Shown piece by piece: positions 1 to 6,854 of a stretch of DNA of 64,000 bases. Origin of the DNA: an uncultured Lachnospiraceae bacterium (GTDB lineage Bacteria; Bacillota; Clostridia; Lachnospirales; Lachnospiraceae); contig CABSEG010000002.1 of NCBI GenBank assembly GCA_902476645.1, positions 49,056 through 113,055 on the forward strand, in the 5' to 3' direction. Positions within the stretch are counted from its first letter, which is position 1. Every line of letters starts with the position of its first letter. The notes under the pieces are model-generated. The model was not told the DNA's origin, made no database searches, and saw nothing but the letters and a program-made list of their open reading frames with translations. Position numbers and translations under genes: made by a program.

Positions 1-936
1 TGCCTCTGAATCCTCCCAGCCCTGTTTCAAAATAACCAGAAAGGAATTAGAATAAAGAGGAAACAGTTCATCCTGAACCATAGAATCAAAGGCTCGCTCC
101 TCCTGAAACAGAGAAATCCTTGCACGGTCGAAATTTTGTATATTCTGGTTTAGCTGACCGGACTTTGGCAGATAACGATCCGAATAAATCTCCATAGGCA
201 GTTTATAATCCGGATAGGGATAGTAGTACTCATACTCTCCAAACCCGGCTTCTTCTATGATCTGATTTAACCTTGGTCTGGAAAAGGTCTTAGCATAGCT
301 GGTTGACGGGTATCCCTCAATGCCCTCAAAAAGCTTTCCCACATGATCCTCAGTGGCCCCCGCCCAGTATTTCATGCCCAAACGGTTTTCAATAGCCACC
401 ACGATCCTGCCACCCGCAGCAAGATGCTTCTTGATTTTTTTCAGAAAATCCACATAGGGATTATCTGTGTCAATATAACCCTGGGCGTACTCAAACACGC
501 CGATCAGCGTAATCAGATCGTATTTCTCTGTGAGGCGCTTTTCAATATCCTGAAAATTTCCCACATAAATCTGAAGGTTGTCCCTCTGGCTGTTTCGGTA
601 AGCATTTACCAGACTTCTCTTTTTTGACAAGTCAATACAGGTTACAGACCCTGCCTTGGAAGCCAAGGTACCGGTGATCGCCCCGCAGCCTGACCCAATC
701 TCAAGCACCCGCTCATCTCCCTTCATGGGGAGCCACTGTAAAATATTCCCCCGGACATGGGAAAAATGATACAGCACCGGCCAGCTCTTTTTCCGGGCCA
801 CCACCTGATCCAGCTGCTCCTCCCGGCAGTTTTTCGCTATGTCAAGCAATTCATCTTCAATCTCTCCATCGCTGTACAGATCCTCCCCGGGATAGCTTTC
901 ATAGTCCAGCAAAACCTTTCCTATCCGTTCCTGCAT
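1..936 (-). CDS. Class I SAM-dependent methyltransferase (partial, C-terminus off the left edge)
   Basis: The frame is open for 312 codons from an ATG at 936 to the window edge, so the C-terminus is missing. A glycine-rich SAM-binding motif I (LEIGSGCGA) lies at residues 78-86, followed by the acidic ID at 101-102 that would contact the ribose, and a Rossmann-like core with NFQDIE and LITLIGVFEY further on. This is the usual class I methyltransferase order. The start is two bases past the stop of the Wzt-like gene, so the two are co-transcribed and probably translationally coupled. In O-antigen systems such as O9a, methylation of the non-reducing end can stop chain growth and mark the chain for a Wzt with a C-terminal binding domain; a similar capping role is inferred from position only. 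The visible part does not show whether another domain follows. Confidence 0.8.
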   Translation of the reverse strand, partial: MQERIGKVLLDYESYPGEDLYSDGEIEDELLDIAKNCREEQLDQVVARKKSWPVLYHFSHVRGNILQWLPMKGDERVLEIGSGCGAITGTLASKAGSVTCIDLSKKRSLVNAYRNSQRDNLQIYVGNFQDIEKRLTEKYDLITLIGVFEYAQGYIDTDNPYVDFLKKIKKHLAAGGRIVVAIENRLGMKYWAGATEDHVGKLFEGIEGYPSTSYAKTFSRPRLNQIIEEAGFGEYEYYYPYPDYKLPMEIYSDRYLPKSGQLNQNIQNFDRARISLFQEERAFDSMVQDELFPLYSNSFLVILKQGWEDSEA

Positions 937-938
937 TC

Positions 939-2213
939 TTACGCCCTTTCTTCTTCTATGGTAATCTCAGAATTCATATCGTAAAATCCCGTAGTATTCT
1001 TGGCCGATACCACCACAATACTGCCCACATCGTACAACCTGTGATGCACCACAAATTCTCCGCTTTCATAGCCGGTACAGCCAAAGGAAATCAGATATTC
1101 TCCTCCCTGCATGTCCATTCTCTGTTTGTAAGACACAATATCCACCTGTCCCTTTTTTCTGGGCTGAATGGTGATCTTCTCATACATGGTGTTTGTGCCT
1201 GTGATCTCCGTGCCCCTTAAGTTTTTCAGGCTAAATGCATAAATGGGATCATCCACATCCTCCAGATATTGAACACGCACCTGCATGGTAAACTCTTTTC
1301 CTTTTTCCACCGTGTTTGTATGAAGCCCTCTCTCATCCAGAATCTGAAACGCCGTCATCACAGCCTTTTTATCTCCATATTCCTGAACATTGGGATTCAT
1401 GTCAAAAATACCGTACCAATCTTCGGGTACGCCCTCTCTTCCCGCCTCAGCAGCCCTGGAAGCGTCTGTGGTTGCTGTTTGATTGACCATCAGTTGTTTA
1501 TACAGATCCACCATCTCCTTGGGATCTCCCTGTGCTTCCCGCTTCCCTTTATTTAAAAGAATCACACGGTCACAGTACTTACTGATGGCGTTTAAATCAT
1601 GGCTGACAAACAGGATCGTCTTTCCCATCTGCTTAAATTCTTCAAACTTTCGATAGCACTTGGCTTGAAAAAATACATCTCCCACGGAAAGCGCCTCGTC
1701 TACGATCAAAATTTCCGGTTCAATATTGATTGCTACGGCAAAAGCCAGCCGTACAAACATACCGCTGGAATACGTCTTGACAGGCTGGTTGACAAAGTCC
1801 CCGATATCGGCAAAATCCAGGATATCTTGTAACTTTGCGTCAATTTCCTCTCTGGAAAAGCCAATCATCATACCGTTTAAGTATACATTTTCAACTCCTG
1901 TGTACTCGGAATTAAAACCTGCCCCCAGCTCCAGCAGAGCGGAAATCCTTCCATTTACCTTTACCTGACCATGGGTACTGTTCAGCACGCCGGTAATGAT
2001 CTTTAAAATCGTAGACTTGCCCGCTCCGTTTGTCCCAATGATCCCCACCGTCTCCCCTTTGAACACATCGAAACTGATGTGATCCAGGGCTCTGTGTTCC
2101 CGATATCGCTTTTTTCTCGTTAATCCCAAAGATTCTCTCAACCGATCCATAGGTTTATCGTATAATTTATATACTTTGGATACGTCGTCCACTTGAATTG
2201 CAATTTCGCTCAT
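939..2213 (-). CDS. Polysaccharide ABC exporter ATPase with C-terminal sugar-binding-type domain (Wzt-like)
   Basis: Energises export of an undecaprenyl-linked polysaccharide with the permease encoded just upstream. Numbering from the ATG at 2213: Walker A GTNGAGKST at 60-68, the exporter-type signature YSSGM at 148-152, Walker B EILIVDE at 167-173 and the H-loop histidine near 205. About 160 residues follow the nucleotide-binding domain (from near 265) and are rich in beta strands, as in Wzt proteins whose C-terminal domain recognises the finished chain end. An in-frame ATG at 2225 lies four codons upstream, but GGGG is well spaced before 2213 and the protein then begins MSEIAI like its relatives. 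The pair is distinct from the TagGH-like exporter at 52-53.5 kb, whose ATPase lacks this extension. Confidence 0.9.
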   Translation of the reverse strand: MSEIAIQVDDVSKVYKLYDKPMDRLRESLGLTRKKRYREHRALDHISFDVFKGETVGIIGTNGAGKSTILKIITGVLNSTHGQVKVNGRISALLELGAGFNSEYTGVENVYLNGMMIGFSREEIDAKLQDILDFADIGDFVNQPVKTYSSGMFVRLAFAVAINIEPEILIVDEALSVGDVFFQAKCYRKFEEFKQMGKTILFVSHDLNAISKYCDRVILLNKGKREAQGDPKEMVDLYKQLMVNQTATTDASRAAEAGREGVPEDWYGIFDMNPNVQEYGDKKAVMTAFQILDERGLHTNTVEKGKEFTMQVRVQYLEDVDDPIYAFSLKNLRGTEITGTNTMYEKITIQPRKKGQVDIVSYKQRMDMQGGEYLISFGCTGYESGEFVVHHRLYDVGSIVVVSAKNTTGFYDMNSEITIEEERA

Positions 2214-2227
2214 AGTAATCCCCATTT

Positions 2228-3043
2228 CTAAAGTATATCCGCAAAATGCACCCTCAGCCGCTTAAATACGTTGGTTCCGATCAGGAAACAAAGCAGGGTG
2301 AATACCCAAAAATAGATGGTCAGCTCAGGCCTCTCCCAAAAATTCACCTTATAGACCAGGGCATCCCGGTAGCCATAGCAAATGTAATACATGGGGTTTA
2401 GCTTTAAAATTACAGTCAACGCTCTGGGAAGGTTCAAATCCGCCATATTCCACATAATAGGGGTCACCCAGACTCCCACCTGCATGGCAATGTTGATGAT
2501 CTGCATCAAGTCCCGAAAAAACACGTTCACAGCACTGGTGGCGTAGGAAATGCCAAGAACCAGTGCCATCATGCAAAAGGTATAATAAAACACCTGCCAT
2601 GCGTAGGCCGGAGACAGCTTTCCGTAAATCAAAAACAGCAACAGCGCAATTCCCACAAAAAAAAGATGAATAAACAGAGATGAGAGGATTTTCACCGCAG
2701 GCAGAATTTCAATTTTAAATACCACCTTTTTTACCAGGTAACTGTATTCCGAGAGCACCCCGCACCCTGTGAGCATGGTCTCCTGAAAGTAAAACCAGGG
2801 CACCAGACCAGCCAGCATCCAGAGCACAAAGGGGCAGTTATCCCCATACGTGGCAGTCTGACGAAGTCCCACCTGGAACACAAACCAGTAGACCAAAACA
2901 GTCACGATAGGCTGAACCAGCGCCCAGACAATGCCAAGATAAGAGCCGGCAAAGCGGCTCTTAAAATCATTTTTTGCCAGAGACCAGACTAGCCTGCGGC
3001 TCTTTATGATTTCCTGTGGTATCTCCAACACTTTATCCAACAT
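2228..3043 (-). CDS. Polysaccharide ABC exporter permease (Wzm-like, ABC-2 type)
   Basis: A 271-residue membrane protein with about six hydrophobic segments and the N-terminal pattern of ABC-2 polysaccharide permeases: a cytoplasmic amphipathic start followed by NDFKSRFAGSYLGIVWALVQP, where the first membrane helix begins. It forms the channel with the Wzt-like ATPase whose gene begins 14 bases downstream. Length and arrangement match the Wzm/TagG family. It is the fifth-to-last gene read in an operon that starts with rfbB, so its likely cargo contains a sugar made through dTDP-4-keto-6-deoxyglucose. Which polymer it moves cannot be read from the sequence. Confidence 0.88.
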   Translation of the reverse strand: MLDKVLEIPQEIIKSRRLVWSLAKNDFKSRFAGSYLGIVWALVQPIVTVLVYWFVFQVGLRQTATYGDNCPFVLWMLAGLVPWFYFQETMLTGCGVLSEYSYLVKKVVFKIEILPAVKILSSLFIHLFFVGIALLLFLIYGKLSPAYAWQVFYYTFCMMALVLGISYATSAVNVFFRDLMQIINIAMQVGVWVTPIMWNMADLNLPRALTVILKLNPMYYICYGYRDALVYKVNFWERPELTIYFWVFTLLCFLIGTNVFKRLRVHFADIL

Positions 3044-3056
3044 GGTACACTCCCGT

Positions 3057-3608
3057 CTATTTCTTCCAGTCTTTCAGGCTTCCCCATTTCTGATCCTTTT
3101 CGGAAATGGTCAGCTCCATGCCCTCCTCAATAGGCCAGGCGATGCCAATGTCCGGATCATTCCAGGCTAAACCGCCCTCGTCGTTTGGATGATAAAAATC
3201 GGTACATTTATAGGCAAACTCTGCGCTCTCGGAAAGCACCAGAAAGCCGTGGGCAAAATTCTTGGGAATAAAAAACTGTTTTTTATTCTCTGCGGACAAA
3301 ATCACGCCAAACCATTTTCCATAGGTAGCAGAACCCTCCCGCAAATCCACAGCCACGTCAAAAACCTTCCCGGAAACCACCCGCACCAGCTTATCCTGGG
3401 GATATTGGATCTGAAAGTGAAGACCTCTTAGCACACCTTTCTTGGAAGATGACTGATTGTCCTGGACAAACTCCATATCAATGCCGGCATCTTTATAGTC
3501 ATTATAGTTGTAGGTCTCCATAAAATAGCCTCTCTCATCCCCAAACACGGTAGGCGTAATGACCTTTAATCCTTCGATTTCACATGTTTCTACTGTTATC
3601 TTACCCAT
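3057..3608 (-). CDS. rfbC: dTDP-4-dehydrorhamnose 3,5-epimerase
   Basis: Third step of dTDP-L-rhamnose synthesis: double epimerisation of dTDP-4-keto-6-deoxyglucose in the cytoplasm. The 183-residue cupin protein has the conserved RGLHFQ with the catalytic histidine at 64, the FAYKCTDFY segment with the catalytic tyrosine near 133, and IPKNFAHGF at 115-122, all typical of RmlC. The frame stays open further upstream to 3674, but that extension (acidic, with a run of glutamates) overlaps the end of rfbA and is unlike the family. The ATG at 3608 is preceded by a purine-rich AGGAAGAGGAG at a normal distance, so it is chosen. It lies between rfbA and the exporter permease in one operon. Confidence 0.95.
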   Translation of the reverse strand: MGKITVETCEIEGLKVITPTVFGDERGYFMETYNYNDYKDAGIDMEFVQDNQSSSKKGVLRGLHFQIQYPQDKLVRVVSGKVFDVAVDLREGSATYGKWFGVILSAENKKQFFIPKNFAHGFLVLSESAEFAYKCTDFYHPNDEGGLAWNDPDIGIAWPIEEGMELTISEKDQKWGSLKDWKK

Positions 3609-3636
3609 CTTTTGCTCCTCTTCCTCTTCTTCTTGA

Positions 3637-4506
3637 TTAAAGTCCGTTGGCAATATCCACCAGATACTGTCCATAGGCCGTCTTCATCAGCGGCTGAGCC
3701 AACTCTAAAAGCTGATCCCTTGTGATGAAACCTCTCCGATAGGCAATTTCCTCTATACAGGAAATATACAGTCCCTGGCGTTTTTGAAAAGCTGAAACGA
3801 AATCCGCCGCGTCTAACAGCATGTCGTGATTGCCCGTATCCAGCCAGGCAAAACCTCTTCCCAATGTCTCCACCTGCAGGGTACCGCGGCGCAGATACTC
3901 ATTGTTTACGCTGGTAATCTCAATTTCCCCTCTGGCGGATGGTTCTACGTGCTTGGCAATCTCCACCACATCGTTATCATAAAAGTACAGTCCCGGGACC
4001 GCATAGTTGGATTTTGGTTTTTCCGGCTTTTCTTCAATAGATAAAGCCTTTCCGGTCTCATCAAATTCCACCACTCCATACTCTCTGGGATCTTTTACGT
4101 AGTAACCAAAGATTGTGGCACCTTTCTCCCTCTCCGCAGCCCGTTTTAACACTTTGGAAAAGCTCTGTCCATAAAAAATATTATCGCCGAGAATCAGGGC
4201 AACCCGGTCGTCCCCAATAAACTTTTCACCCACCAAAAAGGCATCTGCCAACCCTCTTGGAGTCTCCTGTACCGCGTAAGACATGCGAAGTCCAAGCTGC
4301 TCTCCCGTCCCAAACAATTCCTCAAAGACCGGAAGGTCTCTGGGCGTGGAAATAATCAGGATATCCTGTATCCCCGCCAGCATCAAAATCGACAGGGGAT
4401 AGTAAATCATTGGCTTGTCATACACTGGCATAATCTGCTTGGAGATGGCCTTGGTCAGGGGATACAGCCTGGTACCAGAGCCGCCCGCTAAAATAATTCC
4501 CTTCAT
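3637..4506 (-). CDS. rfbA: Glucose-1-phosphate thymidylyltransferase
   Basis: Makes dTDP-glucose from dTTP and glucose-1-phosphate, the first step of the dTDP-rhamnose pathway. The 289-residue protein starts with the nucleotidyltransferase signature GIILAGGSGTRLYPLT and continues with KQIMPVYDKPMIYYPLS, the metal-binding LGDNIFYG near 109 and EEKPEKPKSNYAVPGLYFYD, a full set of RmlA motifs at the family's usual length. AGGAGG precedes the ATG at 4506. It is separated from rfbB by 56 bases holding a perfect stem-loop, and followed by rfbC. Confidence 0.96.
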   Translation of the reverse strand: MKGIILAGGSGTRLYPLTKAISKQIMPVYDKPMIYYPLSILMLAGIQDILIISTPRDLPVFEELFGTGEQLGLRMSYAVQETPRGLADAFLVGEKFIGDDRVALILGDNIFYGQSFSKVLKRAAEREKGATIFGYYVKDPREYGVVEFDETGKALSIEEKPEKPKSNYAVPGLYFYDNDVVEIAKHVEPSARGEIEITSVNNEYLRRGTLQVETLGRGFAWLDTGNHDMLLDAADFVSAFQKRQGLYISCIEEIAYRRGFITRDQLLELAQPLMKTAYGQYLVDIANGL

Positions 4507-4532
4507 CTTTTCCTCCTATATGAACGCAAAGG

Positions 4533-4554
4533 AGCAGTGCCCTGCGGCACTGCT
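4533..4554. other. Perfect 9-bp stem-loop between rfbB and rfbA
   Basis: AGCAGTGCC and GGCACTGCT are perfectly complementary around a four-base loop. In the reading direction of the rfb operon no T-run follows, so it is not an obvious terminator there; a T-run follows only on the opposite strand. It may stabilise or mark a processing site in the rfb transcript. Function is inferred. Confidence 0.55.
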
Positions 4555-4562
4555 GTGCTTTT

Positions 4563-5645
4563 TTATTTGTTGTTGTACATTTCTTCGTAATACTTCTGAT
4601 AATCTCCGCTTGTCACCCGTTTCATCCAATCTTCATGCTCAAAGAACCAGCGAATGGTCCGTTTAATGCCGTCCTCAAACTTTGTCTCCGGATACCATCC
4701 CACCTCAGACTTGATCTTATCCGGTGCAATGGCATAACGCCTGTCATGTCCTTTGCGATCCTCTACATAGGTAATCAAATCCTCGCTGACCAAAGCTCTT
4801 CTGGGATCGCTCTCTGGCAGCATCTCTTTTAACGTATCCAAAATAATATGGATAATCTCAATATTCTGTTTTTCATTATGGCCGCCAATGTTGTAAGTTT
4901 CAAACAGCCTTCCTTTCTCCTGCACCATATCAATGCCCTTGGCGTGGTCTTCCACATACAGCCAGTCTCTGACATTCTTCCCGTCTCCATATACCGGCAG
5001 CTTCTTTCCCTGTAAAGCATTGTTGATAATCAGGGGAATCAGTTTTTCCGGAAACTGATAGGGCCCGTAATTGTTGCTGCAGTTGGTGATATTGGCCGGG
5101 AAACGATAAGTATCCATATAAGCCTTCACCAGCATATCTGAGGATGCCTTGCTGGCCGAATAGGGACTGTGGGGATCATAGGGCGTAGTCTCATAAAAAA
5201 ACTCGTCCGGGTTTTCCAAAGAGCCGTACACCTCATCCGTGGATACGTGAAGAAACTTCTTTCCCTCTTGAAAGCTTCCGTCCGGGAGCTCCCAGGCCGC
5301 CTTGGCTGCATTCAGCATATTCAGGGTTCCCAACACGTTGGTCTTAACAAACACGTCCGGGTTCTTAATGCTGCGATCCACATGGCTTTCTGCTGCGAAG
5401 TGTACCACGCGGTCAATGTCATTTTCTTCAAAAATCTTCATCATAGCATCTGCGTCGCAGATATTAGACTTAATGAAGGTATAATTGTCCCTGTTTTCAA
5501 TGTCCTTTAAGTTCTCCAGATTGCCCGCATACGTCAGACAATCCACGTTGATAATACGGATTTCATTGTCATATTTGCGAAACATGTAATGAATATAGTT
5601 GGAACCAATAAAACCGGCTCCACCTGTCACTAGGTAAGTTCTCAT
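4563..5645 (-). CDS. rfbB: dTDP-glucose 4,6-dehydratase
   Basis: Converts dTDP-glucose to dTDP-4-keto-6-deoxyglucose using bound NAD. The 360-residue extended SDR protein has the GGAGFIG dinucleotide motif at 8-14, the RmlB-specific TDE triad at 136-138 (STDEVYG) and the YxxxK pair at 162 and 166 (YSASK), followed by NCSNNYGPYQFPEKLIP, which is diagnostic of this family. AGGAAAGG stands before the ATG. It is the first gene of the operon reading leftward, with a recognisable promoter 40 bases upstream. The pathway's last enzyme, RfbD, is not found in the window. Confidence 0.96.
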   Translation of the reverse strand: MRTYLVTGGAGFIGSNYIHYMFRKYDNEIRIINVDCLTYAGNLENLKDIENRDNYTFIKSNICDADAMMKIFEENDIDRVVHFAAESHVDRSIKNPDVFVKTNVLGTLNMLNAAKAAWELPDGSFQEGKKFLHVSTDEVYGSLENPDEFFYETTPYDPHSPYSASKASSDMLVKAYMDTYRFPANITNCSNNYGPYQFPEKLIPLIINNALQGKKLPVYGDGKNVRDWLYVEDHAKGIDMVQEKGRLFETYNIGGHNEKQNIEIIHIILDTLKEMLPESDPRRALVSEDLITYVEDRKGHDRRYAIAPDKIKSEVGWYPETKFEDGIKRTIRWFFEHEDWMKRVTSGDYQKYYEEMYNNK

Positions 5646-5684
5646 TTCCTTTCCTCCCGATGATATTTTCGCATACTTTTACTG

Positions 5685-5713
5685 ATTATATCATTATTCC
5701 CACACAGCCGCAA
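5685..5713 (-). promoter_or_regulatory. Predicted sigma-A promoter of the rfb/ABC-exporter operon
   Basis: On the minus strand TTGCGG (5708-5713) and a perfect TATAAT (5685-5690) are 17 bases apart, about 40 bases before the rfbB start. The -35 box is weak (three of six); the -10 box and spacing are ideal. Confidence 0.7.
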
Positions 5714-5799
5714 GATATTTACGTGGAAACCAGGAAATCTTTACAAATCTCCTTAGAGACCAATGATCCGACGCCTTTCTTTATGAATTTTGTTTGAGT

Positions 5800-5823
5800 C
5801 CGGTTCTGTTTCCGGTTCTGTTT
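5800..5823. repeat. Tandem 12-base direct repeat in the divergent control region
   Basis: Two exact adjacent copies of CCGGTTCTGTTT lie between the rfbB promoter and the promoter of the plus-strand nucleotidyltransferase, about 30 bases upstream of the latter's -35 box. The position would suit an operator for a regulator that binds direct repeats, but a chance duplication is equally possible. Confidence 0.6.
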
Positions 5824-5852
5824 TACCATATTGCTAAATTTCCAAGTATTTC

Positions 5853-5881
5853 ATGACTTTTTATAGTATTTGTGTTATAAT
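5853..5881 (+). promoter_or_regulatory. Predicted sigma-A promoter of the nucleotidyltransferase-protease pair
   Basis: ATGACT (5853-5858) and a perfect TATAAT (5876-5881) are 17 bases apart. A strong ribosome site AGGAGG follows at 5898-5903, before the ATG at 5915. Confidence 0.7.
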
Positions 5882-5914
5882 GATTTTATATCAAGTTAGG
5901 AGGAAATAGCATTT

Positions 5915-6832
5915 ATGAAAGAGACAACTCTTGTCATTATGGCTGCCGGAATCGGAAGCCGGTTCGGGGGTGGAATTAAACAATTGGCCCCCGTTGGTCC
6001 AAATGGAGAGATCATTATGGACTATTCCATATATGACGCATTAGAAGCCGGTTTCAACCATATTGTCTTTATTATCCGCAGTGAACTGGAGCACGATTTT
6101 AAAGAAGTCATCGGAAACCGAATCGAAAAGGTGGTTTCTGTAAGCTATGCCTATCAGGAACTAGATAAGCTTCCGGCAGGCTTTCAGAAACCGGAAGGAC
6201 GCACAAAGCCATGGGGAACCGGACATGCCATTCTCTGCTGCAAGGATGTGGTTCACACACCCTTTGCCGTCATCAACGCAGATGACTACTATGGAAAAGA
6301 AGGTTTCAAAAAAATTCATGATTACTTAGTGGAGGAGCGTTCCTCAGAAGATCCCGCCAGGTTTTGTATGGCCGGCTTTATTCTGGGCAATACCTTAAGT
6401 GAAAACGGAAGCGTGACAAGAGGTGTCTGCCAGGTGGATACAGCAGGGAATCTGGCTTCTGTGAAGGAAACCTCCAATATTATCAAAACCTCTGGCGGAG
6501 CCGCCATTGCCGGGGCTGACGGAGCCACGGTTCCCATTGATGCAAACAGTCATGTTTCTATGAATATGTGGGGTTTTACCCCGGTCATCCTGGATAAACT
6601 GGAAAAAGGATTTGAGTTATTTCTCTCCTCCCTGGAGCCGGAAGACCTAAAAAGCGAGTACCTGCTGCCTACTGTGGTGGATCAGATGATTCATGAGGGG
6701 GCTGCGCAGGTAAAGGTTCTGGAAAGCCATGACAAATGGTTCGGTGTTACGTACAAAGAGGATAAGGAATTTGTAGTTCAATCCATCCGCCGCCTGGTGG
6801 AAACCGGCGTTTACCCAAAAACCTTGTTTTAG
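5915..6832 (+). CDS. Sugar-phosphate nucleotidyltransferase family protein
   Basis: A 305-residue protein with the nucleotidyltransferase fingerprint MAAGIGSRFGGGIKQL at about 9-24, a metal-binding VINADDYYG near 113-121 and KPWGTGHAILCCKD, so a GT-A-fold transferase that should join a nucleoside triphosphate to a phosphorylated sugar or a related acceptor. The middle (FCMAGFILGNTLSENGSVTRGVC) and the C-terminal KWFGVTYKEDKEFV follow a Clostridia-specific family whose substrate I do not know. It has its own promoter and perfect AGGAGG, divergent from the rfb operon, and is followed 22 bases later by the protease gene. It is unlike RfbA in the body of the protein, so it is not a second thymidylyltransferase copy. 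Confidence 0.75.
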   Translation: MKETTLVIMAAGIGSRFGGGIKQLAPVGPNGEIIMDYSIYDALEAGFNHIVFIIRSELEHDFKEVIGNRIEKVVSVSYAYQELDKLPAGFQKPEGRTKPWGTGHAILCCKDVVHTPFAVINADDYYGKEGFKKIHDYLVEERSSEDPARFCMAGFILGNTLSENGSVTRGVCQVDTAGNLASVKETSNIIKTSGGAAIAGADGATVPIDANSHVSMNMWGFTPVILDKLEKGFELFLSSLEPEDLKSEYLLPTVVDQMIHEGAAQVKVLESHDKWFGVTYKEDKEFVVQSIRRLVETGVYPKTLF

Positions 6833-6854
6833 TTACGGAAAGAGGCGCTATTTT

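Noticed and set aside
3609..3674. 22-residue N-terminal extension of RfbC
   Set aside because: It overlaps the rfbA end, is a run of glutamates unlike the family, and its sequence forms the ribosome site for the internal ATG at 3608.
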